From contig JAFGJA010000407.1 in the NCBI GenBank assembly GCA_016929355.1, positions 1 to 6,169 of the forward strand: DNA of 6,169 nucleotides, in the 5' to 3' direction. The notes beneath the pieces were generated by a model. It was not told the origin of the DNA and did no database searches. It was given only the letters and a program-made list of their open reading frames with translations. Position 1 is the stretch's first letter; each line of letters opens with the position of its first letter. The stretch comes from Anaerolineae bacterium. GTDB taxonomy: Bacteria; Chloroflexota; Anaerolineae; Aggregatilineales; Aggregatilineaceae. This document shows positions 1 through 6,169 of the stretch, piece by piece. The translations under genes were made by a program, and so were the position numbers.

Positions 1-1497
1 CACGATCTGATCCCGCAAGCGGTGGAACGGGGCGCGGTGGCGGTGGTGGGTGAAGCTCCGCCGGACTCCGTCAAGTGCCCGATCCCCTATGCGCAAGTGG
101 TTGATGGGCAGATGGCGCTTGGCCCCTTAGCGGCGGCGTATTACGATCATCCCGCGCGTAAATTGGTCGTGATCGGTGTCACGGGCACGGATGGCAAAAC
201 GACTACCTGCGCGCTGCTCTACAGTATTTTGCGCGCGGTGGGTATCCGCACCGGGATGCTGTCAACGGTCAGCGCGGAGATCGGGGATGAATCGCTGCCC
301 ACAGGCTTGCACGTCACCACGCCGCCTGCGCACGAAGTCCAGATGTATCTGGCGCGCATGGTTGGGGCAGGGCTGACGCATGTCGTGTTAGAGGCGACTT
401 CGCACGGGTTGGCGCAAGGGCGTGTCAACGGCGTGGATTTTGATGTCGCAGTGCTGACCAACGTCACGCATGAGCATCTTGATTTTCACGGCACATGGGA
501 GCAATACCGGCGGGATAAAGCGCGCCTGTTTGAGATGGCGGCCTCTACCACACGCAAACCGGGCGTAGCGAAAGTTGCTGTGATCAACGCGGATGATCCG
601 AGTGTGGATTTGTTCCGGCATCTGGCCCAGCATACCGGCGCTGGGGTGGATCGCGTGATCACCTATTCGATTGATCCGGTGGCGGTGGTTCCGGTGGACG
701 TTCACGCGGCAGATGTGGAATACGGCCCTGATGCGACGCGCCTGATGGTGGTCGGGCCGGACCAACTCAAGCAGCAGATCACGAGTCATCTGGTCGGGCC
801 GTTCAATGTATCGAATATGCTGGCCGCGATCAGCGCCGCGAGCGCCGCACTGCTGGACGGGCGTCCCGCCGCGTGTGATGCGGAGTGTTTGCGGCAAGGT
901 GTTTATGATGGTATTCGTACCATGAAACCCATTCCGGGCCGGATGGAGCGTATCGACGCGGGACAGGATTTTCTGGCGCTGGTTGATTTTGCGCATACGC
1001 CCAATGCGCTTAAACGGGCGCTCGAAGCTGCGCGCACCATGATCCCCGCCGATAAGCGCGTGATCGCCATCTTCGGCAGCGCGGGCTTGCGGGATCGGGA
1101 AAAGCGCCGCCTGATGGCGGAGATCGGTGCAGAGTTGGCGGATCGCGTCGTCCTGACCGCCGAAGACCCGCGCACGGAATCGCTTGGCGGCATCCTCAAC
1201 GAAATGGCGCAGGGCTGTCGCAGCCGGGGCGGGATCGAGGGTGAAACGTTCTGGCGCATGATGGATCGCGGGCGCGCGATTGAGTTTGCGTGTTCGCTGG
1301 CGCGGCGCGGCGATCTGGTGATCGCGTGCGGGAAGGGTCACGAGCAGAGCATGTGTTTCGGCACGACGGAATACGAGTGGGATGATCGCGTGGCGATGCG
1401 CGGCGCATTGGCGGGGAATCCGGTCTTGACGCTGCCCACCGCGAAGATTCAAGATGGGAACACGAATCCGCGCCTGCCCCCGTATGATAAGGATTAA
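1..1497 (+). CDS. murE: MurE-type UDP-N-acetylmuramyl-tripeptide synthetase, 5' end outside window
   Basis: This Mur ligase adds the third amino acid to UDP-MurNAc-L-Ala-D-Glu in the cytoplasm, using ATP, during peptidoglycan precursor synthesis. The frame is open from base 1 (HDLIPQAVERGAVAVVGE, a typical MurE N-domain segment), so the GTG at base 22 is not the true start; 498 codons are visible and perhaps 50 are missing. Counting from base 1: P-loop TGTDGKTTT at 61-69, the TNVTHEHLDFHGT block at 153-165, the probable carbamylated lysine at 173 (YRRDK), GPFNVSNMLAAI at 266-277, GRMER at 313-317, HTPNAL at 332-337, EDPR at 388-391, GKGHE at 444-448 and DDR at 461-463. All three Mur ligase domains are therefore represented. 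The position that is DNPR in DAP-adding enzymes reads EDPR here, so the amino acid added (DAP, lysine or ornithine) is open. A MurE paralogue with another substrate is less likely but possible. Confidence 0.88.
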   Translation, partial: HDLIPQAVERGAVAVVGEAPPDSVKCPIPYAQVVDGQMALGPLAAAYYDHPARKLVVIGVTGTDGKTTTCALLYSILRAVGIRTGMLSTVSAEIGDESLPTGLHVTTPPAHEVQMYLARMVGAGLTHVVLEATSHGLAQGRVNGVDFDVAVLTNVTHEHLDFHGTWEQYRRDKARLFEMAASTTRKPGVAKVAVINADDPSVDLFRHLAQHTGAGVDRVITYSIDPVAVVPVDVHAADVEYGPDATRLMVVGPDQLKQQITSHLVGPFNVSNMLAAISAASAALLDGRPAACDAECLRQGVYDGIRTMKPIPGRMERIDAGQDFLALVDFAHTPNALKRALEAARTMIPADKRVIAIFGSAGLRDREKRRLMAEIGAELADRVVLTAEDPRTESLGGILNEMAQGCRSRGGIEGETFWRMMDRGRAIEFACSLARRGDLVIACGKGHEQSMCFGTTEYEWDDRVAMRGALAGNPVLTLPTAKIQDGNTNPRLPPYDKD

Positions 1498-1580
1498 CCT
1501 CACCCCCCGGCCCCCTCTCCACGCATGGCGAGGGGGAGTCGGGTCAAGCGTCAAGTCCCTCTCCGCTTGCGGGGAGGGGT
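1498..1580. repeat. GC-rich intergenic double-hairpin element
   Basis: The element starts at the base after the murE stop. Hairpin 1 pairs CCCCCTC (1511-1517) with GAGGGGG (1530-1536), with an inner CCA (1519-1521) / TGG (1526-1528) stem and a CGCA loop. Hairpin 2 pairs CCCTCTCCG (1557-1565) with CGGGGAGGG (1570-1578), with one G-T wobble and a CTTG loop. The two halves share the CCCTCTCC core. From memory, C-rich pieces of the type CCCCCGGCCCCTCTCC recur between genes in Chloroflexota genomes. I infer a degenerate copy of a dispersed palindromic repeat; this cannot be confirmed from one copy. It may slow or end transcription after murE, but no T-tract follows either stem. Confidence 0.6.
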
Positions 1581-1620
1581 AAACTAAAAGTGCAGAGGTA
1601 GTGTTTAGGTTGCGGTGAGC

Positions 1621-1637
1621 AAATTTTTTGTGAAAAA
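1621..1637 (+). promoter_or_regulatory. AT-rich tract upstream of the promoter, possible UP element
   Basis: The run AAATTTTTT, then GTG, then AAAAA lies about 48-64 bases upstream of the transcription start expected from the -10 box at 1673-1678. It stands out in otherwise GC-rich sequence. This is where an UP element would contact the RNA polymerase alpha subunit. TTTTT (1625-1629) and AAAAA (1633-1637) could also form a weak five-pair hairpin, but too weak to call a terminator. The assignment is an inference. Confidence 0.3.
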
Positions 1638-1669
1638 CTCGCACCCCGTCAGCGTGGCTGGGCAAAGTT

Positions 1670-1678
1670 TGCTATAAT
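1670..1678 (+). promoter_or_regulatory. Extended -10 promoter for the downstream operon
   Basis: TGCTATAAT is a perfect extended -10 element (TGN followed by consensus TATAAT at 1673-1678). No good TTGACA-like hexamer lies 16-19 bases upstream, which fits an extended -10 promoter. Transcription would begin near 1684-1687, leaving a leader of about 30 bases before the ATG at 1715. It is the only strong sigma-70-type promoter I see in the window and would drive the YLDPGSGS protein, methyltransferase and membrane hydrolase genes. Confidence 0.7.
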
Positions 1679-1700
1679 GATCTCGCATTCATAGGTCATT

Positions 1701-1706
1701 AAAGGA
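1701..1706 (+). promoter_or_regulatory. Ribosome binding site of the small membrane protein gene
   Basis: AAAGGA ends eight bases before the ATG at 1715. This is a good Shine-Dalgarno match and supports that start codon. Confidence 0.65.
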
Positions 1707-1714
1707 CGGTTATT

Positions 1715-1942
1715 ATGCGCAACTTTCTGAAATGGCTGGTTCCCAGCGTGATTTTATCGAACCTCACCTTTGGGTATCTTGATCCCGGCAGTGGCAGTTT
1801 TATCATTCAAATCCTGGTCGCGGGACTCTTTGGCATGTTGTTGTCGATCAAGATGTTCTGGCATCAGATCATCGGTATATTCAAGCGTAAACCCGCCGAT
1901 GCCGAGATCGAACCGCCCGACGAATCGACGCCTACTGCCTGA
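1715..1942 (+). CDS. Small membrane protein with YLDPGSGS motif
   Basis: This 75-residue protein has a hydrophobic N-terminal stretch at about 6-20, the motif YLDPGSGSF at 21-29, a second hydrophobic helix at about 28-47 (FIIQILVAGLFGMLLSIKMF), then WHQIIGIFKRKP and an acidic, proline-containing tail (60-75). The likely reading is one or two membrane helices with the basic and acidic tail in the cytoplasm. I recall small proteins with a YLDPG[ST]GS motif followed by a helix and a W-x-x-I segment in many bacteria, often beside sulfatase-like or polysaccharide genes; to my knowledge they have no assigned function. It has its own promoter and Shine-Dalgarno site and ends two bases before the methyltransferase start, so it is the first gene of the operon. 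An accessory role for the membrane enzymes downstream is inferred from position only. The N-terminal part could alternatively be a signal peptide. Confidence 0.85.
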   Translation: MRNFLKWLVPSVILSNLTFGYLDPGSGSFIIQILVAGLFGMLLSIKMFWHQIIGIFKRKPADAEIEPPDESTPTA

Positions 1943-1944
1943 GC

Positions 1945-3339
1945 ATGACGATGCCATCTTCACCACATTCGATCCAACCCGCCTCTTTCCGTGATCCAAG
2001 CGGGTTTATTTTTTGGCGTGACACGACCTTGCTGCGACAGGTGAATACGGTCTACCAGCCCCACTACGATCAGTTGATGGCGTCGGGCCTGTACGATGAA
2101 CTGGTCAAAGCCGGGTTGCTCATCCCGCATACCGAAGTTGATCGGGCGTTGGCGGCTGTGCCGGATAGCGCCTATAAGGTGCTGCAACCGCAGCCGATTC
2201 CGTTCATTTCCTATCCGCATGAATGGAGTTACAGCCAACTGCGGGACAGCGCATTGGTCACGCTGGAAATACAAAAACGCGCGCTGGCGCATGGCATGAC
2301 GCTCAAGGACGCGAGCGCCTATAATTGCGCCTTGTTCGAGGGTCGCCCCCGGCTGTTGGATACGCTGTCGCTTGAGCAGTACGAACCCGGTTCGCCCTGG
2401 ATCGCGTACCGGCAGTTTTGCCAGCATTTTCTGGCTCCCCTGGCCCTGATGCGTTACACCGATGTGCGGCTGAACCAGCTATTTACCACCAATATTGACG
2501 GTATCCCGCTTGATCTGGCGTCGAAGTTGCTGCCGATGCGCTCCAATTTCAATCTGGCGATTCAGGTGCATATTCACATGCACGCCAAAAGCCAGCGCCG
2601 CTATGCGGGGCGCAAGGTGGAAACTCGCCAACCGAAAGTTTCACAGCAAGCGCTGCTCGGCATGATCGACAACATGGAATCCGCCATTCGCAAATGGCAC
2701 TGGAATCCGGCGCATACCGCCTGGGCTGACTATTACGATCAGGATAGTTACACTGATCCGGCCTTTGCCCATAAACGCCAGGTGGTCGCGGACTATATCG
2801 CGCAGGCATCCCCGGCGAGTGTGTGGGATTTGGGCGGCAATACGGGCGAATTCAGCCAGCTTGCCAGCCAACACCAGATTCTGACGGTTTCGATGGATTT
2901 TGATCCCGGCGCTGTCGATTTGAATTACCGGCAGATGATCGAAACCGGTGATACGCACCGTTATCCCCTGGTGATCGATCTCACTGCGCCGACCCCGGCT
3001 ATCGGTTGGGCGAATCAGGAACGTGACTCGCTGGTTGCGCGCGGTCCGGCTGATATGGTCTTCGGGCTGGCGCTGATTCACCATCTGGCGATTGCTAACA
3101 ATGTGCCATTACCGCGCCTGGCTGCGTTTTTCGCCAGCCTCAGTCGTTGGGCCGTGATCGAATTTGTGCCCAAAAGCGATCCCAAAGTGCAAACCCTGCT
3201 GGCGAATCGGGCTGATATTTTCCCCGATTACACGCAGGCGGGGTTTGAGGCCGCGTTTGCCCCGCTTTTTAGCGTCGTGCAAAAAACGCAAATTCAGGAT
3301 TCGCAGCGCTGGCTTTACCTGTTGCGCACAAAGGATTAG
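1945..3339 (+). CDS. Class I SAM-dependent methyltransferase with kinase-like N-terminal half
   Basis: This 464-residue soluble protein has two parts. The C-terminal part (about 275-460) is a Rossmann methyltransferase: motif I VWDLGGNTGEFS at 293-304 (SAM-binding glycine loop), acidic motif MDFD at 317-320, LALIHHL at 375-381, then EFVPKSDP at 406-413. The N-terminal part has the blocks DPSGFIFW (17-24), ISYPHEWSYSQLRD (88-101), LKDASAYN (120-127) and LLDTLS (137-142). D122-x4-N127-x11-D139 has the spacing of a protein-kinase or aminoglycoside-kinase catalytic loop. The family looks like the long class I methyltransferases found in surface-glycan loci; a relation to the rhizobial NoeA-type proteins is possible but only from memory. 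The start is ATG at 1945, two bases after the previous stop, with no clear Shine-Dalgarno site, so translation is probably coupled; ATG at 1951 is an alternative. The substrate is unknown; a glycan or its chain end is the best guess. Confidence 0.85.
   Translation: MTMPSSPHSIQPASFRDPSGFIFWRDTTLLRQVNTVYQPHYDQLMASGLYDELVKAGLLIPHTEVDRALAAVPDSAYKVLQPQPIPFISYPHEWSYSQLRDSALVTLEIQKRALAHGMTLKDASAYNCALFEGRPRLLDTLSLEQYEPGSPWIAYRQFCQHFLAPLALMRYTDVRLNQLFTTNIDGIPLDLASKLLPMRSNFNLAIQVHIHMHAKSQRRYAGRKVETRQPKVSQQALLGMIDNMESAIRKWHWNPAHTAWADYYDQDSYTDPAFAHKRQVVADYIAQASPASVWDLGGNTGEFSQLASQHQILTVSMDFDPGAVDLNYRQMIETGDTHRYPLVIDLTAPTPAIGWANQERDSLVARGPADMVFGLALIHHLAIANNVPLPRLAAFFASLSRWAVIEFVPKSDPKVQTLLANRADIFPDYTQAGFEAAFAPLFSVVQKTQIQDSQRWLYLLRTKD
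3331..3335 (+). promoter_or_regulatory. Ribosome binding site inside the methyltransferase 3' end
   Basis: AAGGA lies six bases before the ATG at 3342, within the last codons of the methyltransferase gene. It fixes the start of the membrane hydrolase and indicates co-transcription. Confidence 0.6.
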
Positions 3340-3341
3340 GT

Positions 3342-4931
3342 ATGACATCCCGATCCAAGCCGGTAGTGCCCCCGCCGCCGATCTATATCTGGTTGTTTGC
3401 TGCCTATCCCATTCTCGAAATTTACGCGCAGAATATCGGGTTGTTGGCGGCACAGGATATGCTGATCGCGTTGGGCGTCGCGTGGGGCGTGGTGACGATT
3501 ATTTTTCTCGTGTTGCAGCGCCGCATCAAGAATCCAACCCGCGCCCCGGTCATCACCTTGCTGCTGATCGCGCTCTTTTTCTCGTATGGACACATTTATA
3601 ATGTGGTGCTCCAGTGGCTTGATCGCAGCGAATCGCTGCATCTGGTGTGTTTTCCGGCGGCGCTGCTGGTTTTTGGCGGGGCGCTGTATGTAGCGTGGCA
3701 AAAGTCGCGCGTGCTGTATAAAGCGGCGGCGTATCTCAACTTGACCGCGATTATTCTGGTGGCTTTTCCCGTCGCCAAAATTGCGGATTTTATCTATTAC
3801 GAAGCCACTGCCGAGATCGAAGACTTGCCGGTAGTCACGCTCCAACCGAACGCCAGCGCTGCGCCGCCCGATGTGTATTACATCATTTTGGATGGCTACT
3901 CGCGGGCCGATTGGCTCGAAACATGGTATGGCTTTGATAACACCGCCTTCCTCGACGAACTCACTGCGCGTGGGTTTTACGTGGCGGATCGCAGTTGTAG
4001 CAATTATATCCAGACGCAGCTCTCGCTTCCATCCGGCTTAAGTATGGCCTACATCAACCCGGCGAACGCAGGTCGATTGACCGGGGGCAAAGGCGGCCAA
4101 TATCTACGCAGCTATATCAAGCAAAATAACCGGGTTGTACAGGCGTTTCGTTCACTGGGCTATACGACCATCCATTTTGCCACCCATTTTTCGATCACCG
4201 CTTATAATCCCGGCGCAGATGTGTTAATCGATTTTGGCCCCTCAGGATCATTCGTGACAACGGAAGGGGATGCCACAGATCGCTATTGGAATGCGCTGCT
4301 GCCGACGACGCTCTACAGTCCCTTTTTCACGTATGATGATGTGCTGAAAAATAACACCTATTCTCCCTGGAATCCCCATCGTGTGTTAATGAGTTTGGCT
4401 GAACTCAAAGCTATTGCAACCCGGCCCGAACCTACCTTCACTTTCGCGCACATTATCAAACCGCACGATCCCTACTCCTTTGATCGGGCGGGGAACATCG
4501 TTGACGATCTGGCCGGTTGGATACCGGAAACGGATATCGACCTTGCTCCTGACGACCAGCGCTATATCGAGCAGGTGTTGTTTGTGAATACCCAGATACT
4601 CGACGTGATCGATACGATTCTGGCGGCGTCAGACGAGCCACCGATCATTGTTATCCAGGCCGATCACGCCTGGGATGGGCGGTTATCCCTCAACAGTACG
4701 CCGCGCATCGAACGCTTCCCGATTCTGAATGCGTACCTTGTGCCGGATGTGGTTAAAGACCAACTCTATCCTTCAATTTCACCGGTCAATTCGTTCCGCG
4801 TGATTTTTGATGCGTATTGGGGCACGGATTTGGGACTCCTTGAGGATGCCAGTTACGCTTCTAAATACGAAAAACCGTTTGCCATGACCCCCTTGTCCGA
4901 AGAGATGCACGCTACATGGTGTGCTGAGTAG
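3342..4931 (+). CDS. Membrane-anchored sulfatase/LTA-synthase-like enzyme, copy 1
   Basis: This 529-residue integral membrane enzyme belongs to the alkaline phosphatase superfamily. After a short proline-rich N-terminus, hydrophobic segments lie at about 14-34, 37-59, 67-90, 99-121 and 128-152. Five helices followed by a C-terminal catalytic domain is the layout of lipoteichoic acid synthase and phosphoethanolamine transferases, which places residues from about 160 outside the membrane. Candidate active-site residues are D184 in YYIILDGYSR, T225 in NYIQT (nucleophile), H370 and H375 in HIIKPHDPY, and D441-H442 in IQADHAWDG. The Asp/Thr/Asp-His set matches the single-metal pattern of LtaS-type enzymes. 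No C-x-P-x-R formylglycine motif is present, so transfer or cleavage of a phospho-group is more likely than classical sulfatase activity. The gene starts two bases after the methyltransferase stop and is followed at 12 bases by a close paralogue. Substrate unknown; other hydrolase roles remain possible. Confidence 0.85.
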   Translation: MTSRSKPVVPPPPIYIWLFAAYPILEIYAQNIGLLAAQDMLIALGVAWGVVTIIFLVLQRRIKNPTRAPVITLLLIALFFSYGHIYNVVLQWLDRSESLHLVCFPAALLVFGGALYVAWQKSRVLYKAAAYLNLTAIILVAFPVAKIADFIYYEATAEIEDLPVVTLQPNASAAPPDVYYIILDGYSRADWLETWYGFDNTAFLDELTARGFYVADRSCSNYIQTQLSLPSGLSMAYINPANAGRLTGGKGGQYLRSYIKQNNRVVQAFRSLGYTTIHFATHFSITAYNPGADVLIDFGPSGSFVTTEGDATDRYWNALLPTTLYSPFFTYDDVLKNNTYSPWNPHRVLMSLAELKAIATRPEPTFTFAHIIKPHDPYSFDRAGNIVDDLAGWIPETDIDLAPDDQRYIEQVLFVNTQILDVIDTILAASDEPPIIVIQADHAWDGRLSLNSTPRIERFPILNAYLVPDVVKDQLYPSISPVNSFRVIFDAYWGTDLGLLEDASYASKYEKPFAMTPLSEEMHATWCAE

Positions 4932-4943
4932 ATTGACCTTGCT

Positions 4944-6169
4944 ATGACATCTAATTCACCACGCAAGCAACCGCCGCCGATTTATGTGTGGCTGTTTGCT
5001 GCTTATCCCATCATCGAACTGTACGGGCGCAATATTGATCTGCTCGCCGGGCAGGAAGTGCTCATCGTGTTGGCGCTGGTGCTGCTGGGCGTATCAGTGA
5101 TTTATGGCGCATTACGGCGGTGGACCAAATCGCCAACGCGCGCGGCTCCCCTGACCCTGTTGATAACCGCCCTCTTTTTCTCTTACGGCCATGTGCATAC
5201 GCTGCTGCTACAACAGCTTAACCGAACCGAATCGATGCACCTGATCTGTTATCCGGCAGCGTTTATGGTGTTTGGCTTGATGGCCTATTTTGTCTGGAAA
5301 AAGCATCGCACACTGCACAAAGCCATCGCCTATTTTAATCTGACGGCGATCATTTTGCTGGCGATCTCCGTCGCCAAAATTGCCGATTTTCTTTATTATG
5401 ATACATTGACTAAAACCGAAACGCTGCCCCCGGTCACAGTTGCGCTGGATGCCAGCGAAACGCAGCCGGATGTGTACTACATTATCCTGGATGGCTACTC
5501 GCGCGGGGATTGGCTGGAAACGTGGTTTGGTTTTAACAACGATGACTTTTTGCAGGAGTTAACCGCACGCGGGTTTTACATCGCGGATCGCAGTTGCAGT
5601 AACTATATTCAGACGCACCTGTCAATCCCGTCGGTGTTGAGTATGGCCTATATCGAACCCACTCACGCGAGCAACCTGAGCGAGATCAGAAGCCTTAGAT
5701 ACATGAACAGCTATGTCCGGCAAAATAACCGGGTGGGGAATGTTTTTGAGGCGCTGGGCTATACGACGATCCATTTTGCCACGCATTACTCGATCACGGC
5801 GTATAATCACGATGCCGATGTGGTCATTGATTTTGGCCCCTCAGGATCATTCATCACCGATCATGCTGATGCAACTGAACCGTATTGGAATGCCTTGCTG
5901 CCGACCACGCTTTACAGTCCCTTTTTCACCTATCAAGACGTGCTGGCTGGCGACATCTATAGCTACCGGAGTCCGTACCGCGTGTTGATGAGCCTGGACG
6001 AACTCAAGGCGATTCCTGAGTATCCCGAACCGACTTTCACCCTGGCGCATATCATCAAGCCGCACGATCCGTTCAGTTTTGATCGAGATGGCAATATTGT
6101 TGACGATCACCCCGGTTGGATTCCCGAAACTGACATGGGCATTTCACGCGGGAACCAACGGTATATCGA
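4944..6169 (+). CDS. Membrane-anchored sulfatase/LTA-synthase-like enzyme, copy 2, 3' end outside window
   Basis: The frame is open from ATG 4944 to the window end: 408 codons plus two bases without a stop. By eye it aligns with copy 1 over its whole visible length with an offset of one residue and few gaps. Five hydrophobic segments lie at about 13-33, 36-58, 67-89, 98-119 and 127-151, followed by the extracytoplasmic domain. D183 (YYIILDGYSR), T224 (NYIQT), H369 and H374 (HIIKPHDPF) are kept; the Asp-His metal pair would lie beyond the window. In the block starting PDVYYIILDGYSR (175-237) about 53 of 63 residues match copy 1. Divergence concentrates in the second helix and around residues 240-256. 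No clear Shine-Dalgarno site precedes the ATG, which lies 12 bases after the copy 1 stop, so translational coupling is likely. The role is presumably the same chemistry on a related substrate. Confidence 0.85.
   Translation, partial: MTSNSPRKQPPPIYVWLFAAYPIIELYGRNIDLLAGQEVLIVLALVLLGVSVIYGALRRWTKSPTRAAPLTLLITALFFSYGHVHTLLLQQLNRTESMHLICYPAAFMVFGLMAYFVWKKHRTLHKAIAYFNLTAIILLAISVAKIADFLYYDTLTKTETLPPVTVALDASETQPDVYYIILDGYSRGDWLETWFGFNNDDFLQELTARGFYIADRSCSNYIQTHLSIPSVLSMAYIEPTHASNLSEIRSLRYMNSYVRQNNRVGNVFEALGYTTIHFATHYSITAYNHDADVVIDFGPSGSFITDHADATEPYWNALLPTTLYSPFFTYQDVLAGDIYSYRSPYRVLMSLDELKAIPEYPEPTFTLAHIIKPHDPFSFDRDGNIVDDHPGWIPETDMGISRGNQRYI

Noticed and set aside
1557..1580. Hairpin 2 as a Rho-independent terminator
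   Set aside because: The stem is stable but is followed by GTAAACTAAAAG rather than a T-tract, and on the other strand the flank is not a T-run either. It is reported as part of a repeat instead.
388..1665. Long - strand open frame (425 codons) opposite murE
   Set aside because: It lies antisense to a gene with clear Mur ligase motifs, its translation is rich in Arg, His and Gln without recognisable domains, and no Shine-Dalgarno site precedes it. It is a codon-bias shadow.
1770..1994. Second + strand frame overlapping the small YLDPGSGS gene
   Set aside because: It overlaps a gene with a good promoter, Shine-Dalgarno site and family motif. The alternative translation is Ser/Arg/Cys-rich with no family features.
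1960..2427. - strand open frame opposite the methyltransferase gene
   Set aside because: It is antisense to conserved family blocks of the + strand protein and has no recognisable motif or start signal.
3164..3601. + strand frame spanning the methyltransferase/hydrolase junction
   Set aside because: Both real genes are well supported here and meet with a two-base gap. The alternative product is arginine-rich and featureless.
4929..4946. Copy 2 as a frameshifted tail or fusion partner of copy 1
   Set aside because: Copy 1 is complete with both ends of the catalytic domain, ends in a clean TAG, and copy 2 begins with its own ATG and full N-terminal helices. They are two separate genes.
5713..5988. 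+ strand frame inside copy 2
   Set aside because: It is an out-of-frame shadow of the copy 2 reading frame, which is continuous and matches copy 1 throughout this stretch.

Overview
The window most likely comes from a member of the Chloroflexota, probably Anaerolineae or a relative. This is inferred from the style of the MurE protein (GTDGKTTT P-loop, GKGHEQSMCFGTTEY block), the moderately high GC content, and a GC-rich intergenic element that resembles repeats I remember from Chloroflexota genomes. No database search was possible, so the lineage is an inference.

Layout, all on the + strand. (1) Bases 1-1497 hold the 3' part of a MurE-type muramyl ligase whose N-terminus lies before the window. 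(2) Bases 1498-1714 are non-coding. A GC-rich double-hairpin element directly abuts the murE stop. An AT-rich tract, a perfect extended -10 promoter and a Shine-Dalgarno sequence follow. (3) Bases 1715-1942 encode a 75-residue membrane protein carrying the motif YLDPGSGS. (4) Bases 1945-3339 encode a 464-residue protein with a C-terminal SAM-dependent methyltransferase domain; its N-terminal half has a kinase-like catalytic-loop pattern. (5) Bases 3342-4931 encode a 529-residue protein with about five membrane helices and an extracytoplasmic sulfatase/LTA-synthase-like (alkaline phosphatase superfamily) domain. (6) Bases 4944-6169 begin a second, closely related copy of gene 5, cut by the window end.

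Genes 3-6 are tightly packed (gaps of 2, 2 and 12 bases) behind one recognisable promoter, so they look like one operon separate from murE. The likely theme is modification of a cell-surface polymer. The two membrane enzymes would transfer or remove a phospho- or sulfo-linked group outside the membrane, the cytoplasmic methyltransferase (possibly also a kinase) would modify a precursor or chain end, and the small membrane protein would be an accessory. The family assignments are reasonably supported by motifs; the substrate and the joint pathway are hypotheses.

No tRNA, rRNA, CRISPR array, insertion sequence or phage feature was seen. Long open frames on the - strand are shadows of the + strand genes.
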